A stretch of DNA of 39,566 nucleotides from Chitinophaga pinensis (GTDB taxonomy: Bacteria; Bacteroidota; Bacteroidia; Chitinophagales; Chitinophagaceae): positions 1-39,566 of the forward strand of contig CAMCMP010000027.1 of the NCBI GenBank assembly GCA_945876095.1. Direction: 5' to 3'. Every line of letters starts with the position of its first letter. The first letter of the stretch is position 1. A model generated the notes under the pieces. The model was not told the origin of the DNA. It searched no databases and worked only from the letters and a program-made list of their open reading frames with translations. Position numbers and translations under genes: made by a program. Positions 7,705 through 16,968 of this stretch are shown here, piece after piece.

Positions 7705-9906
7705 ATGATCCATCGTTATAAGCTTTTAGTTTTCAATGTTGTTATTTTTCTTAATTCCCTGTTACTTTTCCTGTTTATTTTTGAGAAAAGATTGGTTATG
7801 CCTCCATGGGTTCAATCTCTTGGCAGATTGCACCCAATCCTTTTGCATTTTCCAATTGTTTTATTGTTGATATGTGTTTTTTTTGAATTTTTTTCAAAAA
7901 GAAAAAAGCTGGTCAATTCCCAACAAATGTTGTTTGGGGATAATCTACTGCTAGTCACTTCCTTTACTGCTGTAACTAGTGCGTTGATGGGATTAGTTCT
8001 GTCTAAAGAAGATATTTATAAAGCCGACTTGCTTATTTGGCATAAGTGGGGAGGGGTATTTATCTCCTTTTTATCAATGGTATGGTATGTTTTTAGGCAA
8101 TCCATTCGCAATAAAAAAATCCTTTTTACTGCTATTTCCCTGGGTGCCTTAGGGGGGATTTTGATTACCAGCCATTTAGGAGCCAATATCACTCATGGCG
8201 ATAATTTTTTATTGGCTCCTCTATCCAATGGAAGGCAACAACCTAAGGTTTTATTTGAAGATGTAGTGATCTATACTAATATGGTTCAACCAATTTTACA
8301 ATCAAAATGCATCGGTTGTCATAATAAAAAAAAAGCCAAAGGAGAATTGGTAATGGAAACATATGCCAATTTGTTAAAGGGGGGCAAAAATGGTGTTTTA
8401 TGGGATTCTACCAAAAACAATTTCGGGTTACTGCTTAACCGGATTCATTTACCGCTGGAAGATAAAAGGCATATGCCTCCCAGCGGAAAGCCCCAGCTTA
8501 CCGAAGATGAAGCTAATATCATTTATTATTGGATTGTTAGCGGTGCTAACTCAAAGGCTAAAGTTGCTACATTACCTTCATCTGATACTTTGAGAATGCT
8601 GGCAAAGGCTTTGTTCAATTCCATTAAAATTGATGAATATAATTTTAAGGCTGCAGACGAAAATAAAATAAAAGCCTTGAGTAATAATTATCGTTTTGTA
8701 ACTCCCGTTTCACAAGGTTCACCTGCATTAGAAGTGGAATTTTATGGAGCTTCAAAATTCAAGGCGGATCAACTTTTAGAATTACTCCCCTTAAAAGAAC
8801 AAATTGTAACACTCATTCTTAATAAGATACCAGTAAGGGATGCAGAACTTTCCATTATAGCACAATTCCTTAACCTTCGAAAACTAAATTTATCATTTAC
8901 CGAAATTACAGGTAAAGAATTGATAGCATTGCAATCACTGAAGCATTTAAATAATCTTTCATTAGCAGGTACCAACGTAAACTCCGTTGATTTGCAGATT
9001 TTATCAACGTTACCGAAATTAACCCATTTATATATTTGGAATACACCTGCGCAAATGCAAGCCTTTTCATTCTTAAAAAACAGTTTAAAAAACAATGTAA
9101 TTATTGAAACCGGATTCACAGGCGATAGTGTTCAATTAAAACTCCCTTCAATAGTGATTATGAACGAACTTCAAATGCTAAGCCAACCAACCTTATTGAA
9201 GCTAAAACATTATTCTAAAGGAGTTTCTATTTATTTTACTATAGATGGGACAGAGCCTGATAGTTTACATTCGATTTTATATAATGGGGCATATAAAATC
9301 AATGACAATATGATTGTAAAAGCCAAAGCATTTAAGAAAGGGTGGTCAAGCAGTGATATAGTACAAAAAGAATTTTATAAAGTAGGTGTTGTAATTGATT
9401 CAATTAAATTGCTGTCGCCCTCAAAGGAGATTCTTTTCAAAACGTTACCCCCTTCAATTTTAACCGATTCAAAAAAGGGAGATTCAAAAGAAATAAGATT
9501 TGGGCATGATTGGATAGGTTACAAAGATCAGAAAATGGAATCAATTATTTATTTAGCGCAAGAACCTAGTGTTTCTTCTGTAACAATAAGTTCTCTTGTA
9601 TCAATTAACAATTTTATAATGCCTCCCCAGCAGATTCAAATTTGGGCGAGCAATGATTTAGTTCATTATAATTTAATTAAAAAAGTGGTTCCGCCACAAC
9701 CTTCAAAATTAGAATCAATAAATACCAAGTTATATACCATTTCATTTCCACCACTTCATGTTAAGTATCTAAAAGTTGTGCTTATTCCAATTGGTAGTTT
9801 ACCCATTTGGATAAAAGGTGGTGGTGGAGTATTAAATGCAGATATAAATAAAAAAAATCCAATTAAAAAAGGCTGGGTTTTTGTAGATGAAATTTACTTA
9901 AATTAA
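7705..9906 (+). CDS. Membrane DUF2231 - cytochrome c - LRR - chitobiase-like fusion protein
   Basis: 733-residue composite protein. Hydrophobic segments fill residues 7-165 and include the LHPILLHFPI motif of DUF2231-type membrane domains (about 42-51). A PSCyt1-type haem site CIGCH follows at 202-206, with the usual downstream MPPSGKPQLTEDE segment. A few leucine-rich repeats follow (about 340-460), then a chitobiase/Fn3-like segment (YFTIDGTEPDS, about 510-555) and a C-terminal beta-rich, discoidin-like part. The likely role is a cytoplasmic-membrane electron carrier with a periplasmic carbohydrate- or protein-binding arm. It lies 261 bp after DUF1501 and may share its transcript. A start at the internal Met32 is possible but would remove the first membrane segment. 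Confidence 0.83.
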   Translation: MIHRYKLLVFNVVIFLNSLLLFLFIFEKRLVMPPWVQSLGRLHPILLHFPIVLLLICVFFEFFSKRKKLVNSQQMLFGDNLLLVTSFTAVTSALMGLVLSKEDIYKADLLIWHKWGGVFISFLSMVWYVFRQSIRNKKILFTAISLGALGGILITSHLGANITHGDNFLLAPLSNGRQQPKVLFEDVVIYTNMVQPILQSKCIGCHNKKKAKGELVMETYANLLKGGKNGVLWDSTKNNFGLLLNRIHLPLEDKRHMPPSGKPQLTEDEANIIYYWIVSGANSKAKVATLPSSDTLRMLAKALFNSIKIDEYNFKAADENKIKALSNNYRFVTPVSQGSPALEVEFYGASKFKADQLLELLPLKEQIVTLILNKIPVRDAELSIIAQFLNLRKLNLSFTEITGKELIALQSLKHLNNLSLAGTNVNSVDLQILSTLPKLTHLYIWNTPAQMQAFSFLKNSLKNNVIIETGFTGDSVQLKLPSIVIMNELQMLSQPTLLKLKHYSKGVSIYFTIDGTEPDSLHSILYNGAYKINDNMIVKAKAFKKGWSSSDIVQKEFYKVGVVIDSIKLLSPSKEILFKTLPPSILTDSKKGDSKEIRFGHDWIGYKDQKMESIIYLAQEPSVSSVTISSLVSINNFIMPPQQIQIWASNDLVHYNLIKKVVPPQPSKLESINTKLYTISFPPLHVKYLKVVLIPIGSLPIWIKGGGGVLNADINKKNPIKKGWVFVDEIYLN

Positions 9907-10414
9907 AAAATAGGAATAATAGGAGCTTCGTCAATTCCAATTTATCCTCCAGCAGCTTAATACTGTATTTTGATCTCCATATAGCTAACCTAAATTGGTA
10001 TTTATCGGCTTTCTTGTTTTGATTATTACATAATTATAAACAATTATGTCTAATCGAAAATAATTAATATTCATAATTGGTTACTTACTAATCAAAGTTT
10101 TCCAGGTAATTATCCAGTACCAATTTGAATATTTATGTAATTTAAAAATGTTCATCAGTTGTAATTCATTTACTGGTAAGAGGTGCAATCAATAATATTG
10201 AAAGTACTGGCACCAAGGATGTTAATAAACTAGTAACCTGAATAATTGTTATCATTATATTTACTACTATAGCAATTGGTTTGATGTTTTTTGGATCCTA
10301 ATTGTGTGATAGGGGATTGGAACAATCTCCTCGAAAATTCGGATGAGTTGCAATTTGCTTTCTTTTGAAATTAACTGCGTGTTTTGAATGACAGTTAAAA
10401 GAAATCTTGAAAAT
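9907..10414. other. 508-bp convergent intergenic region
   Basis: This lies between two convergent gene ends. I see no gene with a start codon. A 19-codon frame at 10242-10301 would encode a hydrophobic tail, which could be the remains of a membrane protein, but a stop sits directly before it. No clear rho-independent terminator was found for either flanking gene. Confidence 0.5.
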
Positions 10415-11524
10415 TTAGAATTTCACTATTTCCCAAAATGCTTTTTTCGGTTGTAAGCTTTCATCAAAAAGGAGAGGGTAGTCTTTCCTGCCTCGTACTG
10501 GAAAATTATCGAGCCAGCTGGTTCTATCAGAAATATTCCAGAAGGTTATTGCTGAAATGTTTTTACGATATTTCCTGAATAGTTCGAAACACATTTTATA
10601 TTCTTCCTGTTGTTTTTGTTCTTTCTCAGCGGTAAAAATAGTGTTGTTATCTTTCGATTTTTTTTCTCTTGAATTATGTTCTTTTGGGTATACAGAGATG
10701 TCTAATTCAGTAAATTGAATATTCAAACCTAGTTCTGTAAATCGCTGAATTGTACTATCTAGTTGACCCCTGGTTGGCTCATTTATTGCCCAGTGTGCCT
10801 GCAATCCAATTCCATGAATTGGAATTCCGGCAGCCTGTAACGACTTAAATAGTCTGAATATTTTCTCTCTTTTAATCGGATCAATTTCATTATAATCATT
10901 GTAAAATAGCAATGCTTCAGGGTCTGCTTCATGAGCAAATTGAAATGCTTTTGCAATATACTCTTCCCCACAGATCTGGTACCACAAAGAGTTCCGTAGG
11001 TATTCCTCTTTTTTATCACTGATGGCTTCATTTACAACATCCCAGGCATAAATACTCCCTTTATATCTTTTTACAACGGTTGTAATATGTTCTTTCAATC
11101 GTTGAAGCAATACTTCTTTAGTAACTTGTTTTCCTTCGGCATCTTTAAATAGCCAATTGGGGGTTTGATTATGCCAACATAAGTTATGCCCTCTCAGCTT
11201 AAGATGGTTAAGTTTTGCAAATGCTGCAATGGAGTCAGCATCTCTCCAAAAGTATTCATTTTCTTTTGGGTGGATAGGCCCCATTTTCATGGCATTTTCC
11301 GCTGTAAGACTATTGAATTGACTCAATATCATTGCAGACTCTTCAGATTTCAAAGCCCTAGGAGAAACCGCAACCCCCATAATAAAATATTTTTTAAAAT
11401 AATCTTTTAATCCTTTGCTACTATCTGCCATCTCAATATTCCCCTTTTGTAAATTTCTACTTTCAAAACAAAACTGAAGGGTTATAGTAGTAAATAAAGC
11501 AAGTAAAATTAATAATCGTTTCAT
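10415..11524 (-). CDS. GH10 endo-1,4-beta-xylanase
   Basis: 369-residue glycoside hydrolase family 10 enzyme that cleaves the beta-1,4-xylan backbone. An N-terminal signal peptide has a Cys at 19 (LQFC), a poor lipobox. The (beta/alpha)8 barrel runs from about residue 36 to the end. The acid/base is E166 in WDVVNEA and the nucleophile is E273 in FTELD. Substrate-site motifs NSLTAEN (71-77) and RGHNLCWHNQ (111-120) are intact. No carbohydrate-binding module is attached. It starts 28 bp after the GntP permease stop, so the two are cotranscribed. With GH67 and CE15 nearby, glucuronoxylan or its oligosaccharides are the likely substrate. Confidence 0.95.
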   Translation of the reverse strand: MKRLLILLALFTTITLQFCFESRNLQKGNIEMADSSKGLKDYFKKYFIMGVAVSPRALKSEESAMILSQFNSLTAENAMKMGPIHPKENEYFWRDADSIAAFAKLNHLKLRGHNLCWHNQTPNWLFKDAEGKQVTKEVLLQRLKEHITTVVKRYKGSIYAWDVVNEAISDKKEEYLRNSLWYQICGEEYIAKAFQFAHEADPEALLFYNDYNEIDPIKREKIFRLFKSLQAAGIPIHGIGLQAHWAINEPTRGQLDSTIQRFTELGLNIQFTELDISVYPKEHNSREKKSKDNNTIFTAEKEQKQQEEYKMCFELFRKYRKNISAITFWNISDRTSWLDNFPVRGRKDYPLLFDESLQPKKAFWEIVKF

Positions 11525-11552
11525 GTTAATTTATTTGAAATAAAATAGTTAA

Positions 11553-12866
11553 TTATAAAAGAATATTTAAAAGTAGAACACCCAGTAATCCTAAAATTGA
11601 GATAAGCGTTTCCATTATGGTCCATGATAAAAATGTTTGCCGGAGCGTCAACTTAAAAAATTCTTTAAACATCCAAAATCCCGAATCATTGACGTGAGAA
11701 CCAAAAACACTGCCTGCGCCAACAGCGAGAACCATCAACTCCGGGGATACTACTCCTGAAGCTACTAATGGGGATACTACTCCTGCTGCTGTAATTCCTG
11801 CGACCGTCGCAGAGCCGATCGTTACTCGTAAAAGAGCGGTTACTATCCAGCCAAATAAAAGGGGGGGCATCTGCCATTTGCTGCTGAAAGAAGCAATATA
11901 AAGACTTGTTCCGCTGTCGATTAAAACTTGTTTTAACACTCCTCCGGCAGTAATAATTAGCAATATCATTGCAATTCCCGAAATGGCGTCATTGAGCCAT
12001 TTCATTATTGCTTCCATCGTATTGCCTGCACGTATACCAAAATAGTAAATAGCTAAAATAACAGAAATCAGCAGCGCAATGGTAGAATCCCCGATGAAGG
12101 AAAAAAGGACTCTAACCCAAGCCCCCTCATTTAAAAAAGTATTAGCCAAAACTGCGAGCGTTATCAGTATTACAGGAAGTAGTGAAATTATAAAACTTGG
12201 AAAAGTGGCAGGCAATATTTGGGTAGTTGAAATTTCTTGCGATGAAAAAAAAACACTTGTATCAATTTTTATTTTTTGTAATCTTCTTCCAAGCAAAGGG
12301 CCGGCTATTATCACGGTGGGTATGGTAATGATAAGTCCATAAATTAATACCATTCCAGTATTAGCATGAAATACATTCACTAAAATAACAGGTCCGGGAT
12401 GTGGAGGTAGAAAACAATGAGTAGCACTTAACGATGCAGCCATAGGTATGGCTAGGTATAGTATCGGTAAACCTGTTTTTCTTGCAAGTGTAAAAATTAG
12501 CGGAACGAGAATAATAAAACCTGCATTGTAATAGAGCGGGATACCAATTAAAAAACCTGTAAGTAATACCGCCCATTGAATATTTTTTAGACCAAAAAGT
12601 TTTATAAGGGTTACTGAAATTTGTTCTGCTGCTCCACTAAGCTCCAGAATTTTTCCGAGAATGGCACCTAGGCATATAATGAGTGTTAGTCCTCCCAAAG
12701 TACTTCCCACTCCTTTTTCGATTGATTTCAGCACATCCACCGGGGCTAGTCCAAGGCATAGTCCAGCAAGGATAGCAACAATTAGCAAAGATAAAAAAGG
12801 GCTAACTTTTTTCATCGTTAAATAAACCTGTAAACCAATGGCTAATAATAGGGTTAGTAATATCAT
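11553..12866 (-). CDS. GntP family sugar-acid permease
   Basis: 437-residue inner-membrane protein, hydrophobic throughout with about 12 predicted membrane segments, matching the gluconate/H+ symporter (GntP) family in length and pattern. The conserved PPHPGPV segment is visible near residue 150. Known relatives carry gluconate, idonate or similar sugar acids. Encoded in one unit with a xylanase and near an alpha-glucuronidase, it more likely imports glucuronate, 4-O-methylglucuronate or an oxidised sugar here. That substrate is inferred from context only. The gene precedes GH10 and is the first of the pair; a palindrome at 12914-12927 lies in its upstream region. Confidence 0.88.
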   Translation of the reverse strand: MILLTLLLAIGLQVYLTMKKVSPFLSLLIVAILAGLCLGLAPVDVLKSIEKGVGSTLGGLTLIICLGAILGKILELSGAAEQISVTLIKLFGLKNIQWAVLLTGFLIGIPLYYNAGFIILVPLIFTLARKTGLPILYLAIPMAASLSATHCFLPPHPGPVILVNVFHANTGMVLIYGLIITIPTVIIAGPLLGRRLQKIKIDTSVFFSSQEISTTQILPATFPSFIISLLPVILITLAVLANTFLNEGAWVRVLFSFIGDSTIALLISVILAIYYFGIRAGNTMEAIMKWLNDAISGIAMILLIITAGGVLKQVLIDSGTSLYIASFSSKWQMPPLLFGWIVTALLRVTIGSATVAGITAAGVVSPLVASGVVSPELMVLAVGAGSVFGSHVNDSGFWMFKEFFKLTLRQTFLSWTIMETLISILGLLGVLLLNILL

Positions 12867-12913
12867 TTTTATAAATAGTTATTTGAATTTCTTTTTCCGG
12901 TTATTTTTTCTTG

Positions 12914-12927
12914 ACAAATTAATTTGT
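12914..12927. promoter_or_regulatory. 14-bp perfect palindrome upstream of gntP-xylanase operon
   Basis: ACAAATTAATTTGT is a perfect palindrome 48-61 bp upstream of the permease start, in the expected promoter zone. It is unlike the CGGTTACA operator, so if it is a binding site it would belong to another regulator. In such A/T-rich DNA it may also be chance. Confidence 0.35.
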
Positions 12928-13080
12928 ATTATTATCTGTGTTATCTTGTTCTCATTGGTAATAGGTATATTTTCAATCTTTTGTTAAAGTGCCTTTACTG
13001 TATGTGCTATCCATTTTTAACAGGGTATTTACTCCAAATAAATCCAACTTCAATTTTATTTATGTTGAATTAAGTAATAA

Positions 13081-13120
13081 AATTTTTACATTCGAATTTT
13101 TGTTTCCGAATGTTTAAAAA
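13081..13120 (-). terminator. Possible terminator after the esterase operon
   Basis: An inverted repeat with arms around ACATTCG (13088-13094) and CGAATGT (13107-13113), extended by flanking A/T-rich bases, lies directly after the CE15 stop on the minus strand. The T-rich tail is imperfect, so efficiency is uncertain. Confidence 0.45.
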
Positions 13121-13121
13121 T

Positions 13122-14504
13122 TTACTTAGTGAAATATCTTGTTGCAAATTCCAAAAAGATGGGCCAATTAGGCATTGGTGTATGGCCACTGCTATGCTGA
13201 CGGAATGCGATTTCTCCTTCTAATAAGCCTGTTTCAACTTTTGGGAACTGGTTTGTGCCCAGATCTTTTTTTCCGAGTAGTTTGTAAACCGGACCTGCTG
13301 CTGCTGCTGCCATAAACATGCCCCTAGAATCAACCCAACCATCCCCCTTTTCTCCACCACTAATGAATATTGGTCTAGGTGCACAAACTGCTATTAGTTC
13401 ATGTGAATCAACTGGTAGGTCAGCCCAAGTGAGCGGTCCAGCATATTTAATAAAATTACCTGCCATCCAGTGGTATTCTCCGGTACCTGCAACATTTTCA
13501 ACCAATTCCCCCGCATTGCGACGATGAAGTTTGGCGCCCCCTTCACCGGAAGAGCTTACGAATGCTGTTGCAAATTTTGTTTCATAGGCTAATGTTACCA
13601 AGGCGGCTTTACCATATCTTGAGTGACCTTGTATAGCAACTCGTTTTGCATCTGTTATATCATCAGTTTCAAAATAGTCCAATACTTTTCCTGCTCCCCA
13701 GGCCCATGCTCTTAAGGCCCCCCAATCATCAGGTTTACGGCGCTTTCCTTTATTTACAAGGCCTATGATACCCTGTGTCAATCCGGCCCCATTATCGGCC
13801 TGTATACTGTTGGGTGCGATGGATGTGTATACCCATCCACGTTTTAAAATTTGTTCTTGTGCACTAGGTCCCTGATTTTGCGAAGCTGCGGGCATATTAG
13901 CATTGGGAGGGCGCTGAGTTACCACAAAACCTGGTTGCCGAACAAATCCGAAATTTAAAATAACGGGGGCTTTTTGTTGTATATCATTTCTAAAAGTAAT
14001 TTGAAGTTGAATATCAACAGTAATATCGGGAAAAGACGAATTGTCAACATGCCCAAGCATATTTTTTGTAGTACACATCATTCCAGCTACCGTATCAGGT
14101 CTAGAATCAGTTATCTCCCATTTTACTGCGGGTAATTTTTTTGGAACTCTTCCGTAAATTTCGCGATCAAAGTCTTCCAAAATTTCACCTAGACGCTTGC
14201 CCCACCATGTTTTTTCATTTTTTACTTTTTTACCGTTGTTGAGTAGTAGTGCGTCAGGAAGGATTGGAAAGGGGTTTGCTTTTGATTCATCGTAATTTGC
14301 TGCATTGGATGCTTTAGGATCATTGCCATTAGCCCCTGGGCGGAGGGCAGTAATGCCTAACTGTGTCATCATATCAGCATGATCGGCATTGGTAAGCTTA
14401 GTTACACTATCCCGATACTGCTGTGATTGTTGCTGAAATTGTGCAGTAGCAGAAAAAGTGATTGCTATTAAGAGTATACTGCCTAAACATTTTTTCATAC
14501 ACAT
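13122..14504 (-). CDS. CE15-type glucuronoyl esterase
   Basis: 460-residue alpha/beta hydrolase resembling bacterial carbohydrate esterase family 15. These enzymes cut esters between 4-O-methylglucuronic acid of xylan and lignin alcohols. A signal peptide ends near residue 21 (ATAQ). The nucleophile is S295 in GHSRYGK, the probable acid is E321 in SSGEGG, and the probable catalytic histidine is H441 in RQHSSGHTPMPNW. The start may be the ATG at codon 1 or codon 3 (14498); both leave a working signal peptide. It lies 63 bp after the acetylesterase on the same strand, so the two are probably cotranscribed. An acetyl-xylan or other uronate esterase activity cannot be excluded. Confidence 0.85.
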   Translation of the reverse strand: MCMKKCLGSILLIAITFSATAQFQQQSQQYRDSVTKLTNADHADMMTQLGITALRPGANGNDPKASNAANYDESKANPFPILPDALLLNNGKKVKNEKTWWGKRLGEILEDFDREIYGRVPKKLPAVKWEITDSRPDTVAGMMCTTKNMLGHVDNSSFPDITVDIQLQITFRNDIQQKAPVILNFGFVRQPGFVVTQRPPNANMPAASQNQGPSAQEQILKRGWVYTSIAPNSIQADNGAGLTQGIIGLVNKGKRRKPDDWGALRAWAWGAGKVLDYFETDDITDAKRVAIQGHSRYGKAALVTLAYETKFATAFVSSSGEGGAKLHRRNAGELVENVAGTGEYHWMAGNFIKYAGPLTWADLPVDSHELIAVCAPRPIFISGGEKGDGWVDSRGMFMAAAAAGPVYKLLGKKDLGTNQFPKVETGLLEGEIAFRQHSSGHTPMPNWPIFLEFATRYFTK

Positions 14505-14567
14505 TATTTATGGGTGTTGTAATTGATATTATATATATTCAATTGCTTCCATCATTTAAATTATAAG

Positions 14568-16520
14568 CTATTCACCGATTCTAAAAGGGGAAGCTGGTAA
14601 TCCGTCTTTATTATAAAAATTCGGATGAACGGGGTTGTCGGCCCAAGCGTATCTTACATATACTGGATTTGGAATATCATCATTCCAAACAACTATTTTA
14701 TCCCCTACAATGATAGCTTTCGCCCACACAAATTTTTTGTTGGCGCCAGCAATTGCAAATTCACTTAGCCCCTCTCCATCATTTGTTGTTAAACCACTTC
14801 CTACATGTTTAAAGGATATAGTAATTTTGTTATCTACCATTTTTGAAGATTCATAAATAGGGCCAGCGTATTCATTGTTATTTCCATAACTCAATTTTTC
14901 GGCTGCTAGTGCCAGTCGTTCTCCTACATCTTTTTTATTGTCGGGATGAATATCATTCCATTCACCTAAGTCAATAGCTACCACCATGGCAGTATTGGGA
15001 ATCGATAAAGATTTTAATTGCGACTCTCTTAGTTCAGCCCATTGGCTTTCTGAGGGTAAATAATTAGCATCCATATAGTTGGGGAGCTGTACAAATAAGA
15101 ATGGAAGATTACCTAGGTTCCATTTATCTCGCCAGTCCGCTATCAAGGCCGGTTGAAGTTTCGAATATTCTTCTGCTTTCCCGGCATTACTTTCTCCCTG
15201 GTACCAAAGGAAGCCTTTGATAGCATAATTTATAATCGGTGAAACCATTGCATTATACAATGCTGCAGGTTGGCTTTGTGCAGACATTCCTCCTCCTGAA
15301 AAACCACTTCGGGGGATATACACTTCTCCTACTTTATATTGCCATTCTCCTTTAAGGTCAAGGGTATCCTTACCAGTAAATAAGCAATAGGGTTTGTTTG
15401 GAACAAAACCGCCTTTTCCTGCAGTGTTCGTTACCCTTATCACAAAAATATTCTTTCCGGATTTTAGTAAACCGGCAGGTACCTGGTATCTTCTTTGTGG
15501 ATACTGGTAGGTGGTATTACCAACTAGATTGCCATTTATGTATAAAGCATCGGCATCCACAATTCTTCCTAAAAAAACTTTTGCATTCAACCCCGTCATT
15601 GATGATGGGACTTCTATGACTTTTCGATACCAAACAACCCCATTTAAATCTTTTATACCCTGATCTTCCCAATACCCCGGTATATTTATGTTTTGCCATC
15701 CTTTAGGAATATAAGATACATCATACCATTTTTTTAGACCAATCATTCCTTCATCTTTTTGCAAAGACCTTCCTGAATTATTAGCCACCCCATTTCTAAA
15801 AGCATTATTTACAATTGCGGTGTCTTTGTTTTTTTGAATAATATTCATCACAGAAGAAAAATCTTTTAGACCTTCTTCACTAGTCCATGCCTCAATGGGA
15901 GTACCGCCTACACTTGCATTTATTAATCCGATAGGAATATGATATTTTTCGTATATTTTTTTTGCAAAAAAATATGCAATAGCAGAAAATTGTCGAACAT
16001 TCTCTGGATTAGCCGATTTCCAATATCCAGTTGAAAAATCATTCCGTTTTCTTTGAAGATCTGTCATGGTAGGAATAAAAAAATGTCGGATCTCTGGATA
16101 GTTTGCGTTTGAAATTTCTGCTGAATACCTGATATTATGAAGCTCCATTTGATGCACCATATTCGACTGTCCTGAACACATCCAAACATCACCAATTAAA
16201 ATTTCACGTAATAAGATTTTATTTCTTCCCGAAATTACCATTGAATAAGGACCGCCTGCTTTCATGGGCGAAAGTAGTATACTCCATCTGCCATCCTTAC
16301 TTGTTTTTGTTTTATGGATTTGGTTATTAAAATGTACGATAATCTTTTCCCCATTTGAAGCCCATCCCCATATTTTTACATTGGTATCTCTTTGTAAAAT
16401 CATACTATCCCTTACCAAACGTGGAAGCTTAACTTGCGCTGTAACAAAAACTATACAAGTTGAACTTAGTACCAGAAAAAACAGTGATTTACAAATTGAT
16501 ATTTTACGGAATATTTTCAT
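14568..16520 (-). CDS. Sialate-O-acetylesterase-like SGNH esterase (probable acetylxylan esterase)
   Basis: About 650-residue secreted esterase. I chose the ATG at 16520 because it opens a clear signal peptide (KIFRKISICKSLFFLVLS, ending near VTAQ); the longer frame from 16562 would use TTG and place hydrophilic residues first. The SGNH hydrolase core is split. The serine block GQSNM is near residue 117-121, a GESNAG block near 443, and the Asp/His block DIHPDN near 523. Between them, about residues 255-375, is an inserted GH2-like jelly-roll. The family removes O-acetyl groups; in this locus acetylated xylose is the likely target. It precedes CE15. Confidence 0.85.
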   Translation of the reverse strand: MKIFRKISICKSLFFLVLSSTCIVFVTAQVKLPRLVRDSMILQRDTNVKIWGWASNGEKIIVHFNNQIHKTKTSKDGRWSILLSPMKAGGPYSMVISGRNKILLREILIGDVWMCSGQSNMVHQMELHNIRYSAEISNANYPEIRHFFIPTMTDLQRKRNDFSTGYWKSANPENVRQFSAIAYFFAKKIYEKYHIPIGLINASVGGTPIEAWTSEEGLKDFSSVMNIIQKNKDTAIVNNAFRNGVANNSGRSLQKDEGMIGLKKWYDVSYIPKGWQNINIPGYWEDQGIKDLNGVVWYRKVIEVPSSMTGLNAKVFLGRIVDADALYINGNLVGNTTYQYPQRRYQVPAGLLKSGKNIFVIRVTNTAGKGGFVPNKPYCLFTGKDTLDLKGEWQYKVGEVYIPRSGFSGGGMSAQSQPAALYNAMVSPIINYAIKGFLWYQGESNAGKAEEYSKLQPALIADWRDKWNLGNLPFLFVQLPNYMDANYLPSESQWAELRESQLKSLSIPNTAMVVAIDLGEWNDIHPDNKKDVGERLALAAEKLSYGNNNEYAGPIYESSKMVDNKITISFKHVGSGLTTNDGEGLSEFAIAGANKKFVWAKAIIVGDKIVVWNDDIPNPVYVRYAWADNPVHPNFYNKDGLPASPFRIGE

Positions 16521-16571
16521 TTTAGTATTGTATTGGTATGCTACTCCCCAATCTTTGGACAAATTTTCAGC

Positions 16572-16790
16572 TTAGTTAAGAACTAAACTTGTGCGCTTCA
16601 CAATAAATGATTGAGTCTTTAGATTTTCAAATATAATGATTTCAAGCGCAATCATTTGTTGTGAAGTGCAAGCCCGCCCGGCAGGGCTTTGTTGCATTTT
16701 AAGCTGCTTGTTTTTCATACCGATTTTTTGTTGTGAATAAGCTGTAAAACTCCTAACAAAAAAACAACTGCTAAATAGTAAACTTTTCAT
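16572..16790 (-). pseudogene. Signal-peptide fragment fused to a hairpin-rich repeat
   Basis: A 72-codon frame. The first 20 residues look like a Bacteroidota signal peptide (MKSLLFSSCFFVRSFTAYSQ). The remainder is translated from a sequence built of inverted repeats (16592-16688) and has no protein-family character. I read it as the severed start of a secreted protein whose body was lost to insertion of a small repeat, rather than a working gene. It could also be a spurious frame. Confidence 0.4.
16592..16670. repeat. Imperfect 22-bp inverted repeat with REP-like neighbour
   Basis: Arms 16592-16613 and 16649-16670 pair with two mismatches across a 35-base loop. Directly next to it, AGCCC (16671-16675) and GGGCT (16684-16688) form a second, GC-rich hairpin around GCCCGGCA. 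The GC content of that hairpin is out of keeping with the A/T-rich surroundings. This has the look of a REP-like or miniature mobile element; only one copy is present in the window. Confidence 0.6.
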
Positions 16791-16968
16791 CCTAATTTAT
16801 TTTTTAATAAATTGAGTATTTTCATATTTTACCAAACCATAACCAGTTATTTTATCATGAATCTTTTTAAAGGGGAGTTAAAAAACAAGACCTTTTAAAA
16901 AATCATTTTCAATTTATTGAAATAAAATATTTTATATTTCTGGAGAAAGGTAACCGACTATTATTTTA

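Noticed and set aside
10242..10301. Hydrophobic 19-residue tail ending in MFFGS
   Set aside because: Too short, preceded directly by a stop; could be a membrane-protein relic but cannot be supported.
16948..16962. GGTAACCGACTAT, similar to the LacI-type operator
   Set aside because: Only one half-site matches, it lies next to a gene 3' end and over 400 bp from the next start.
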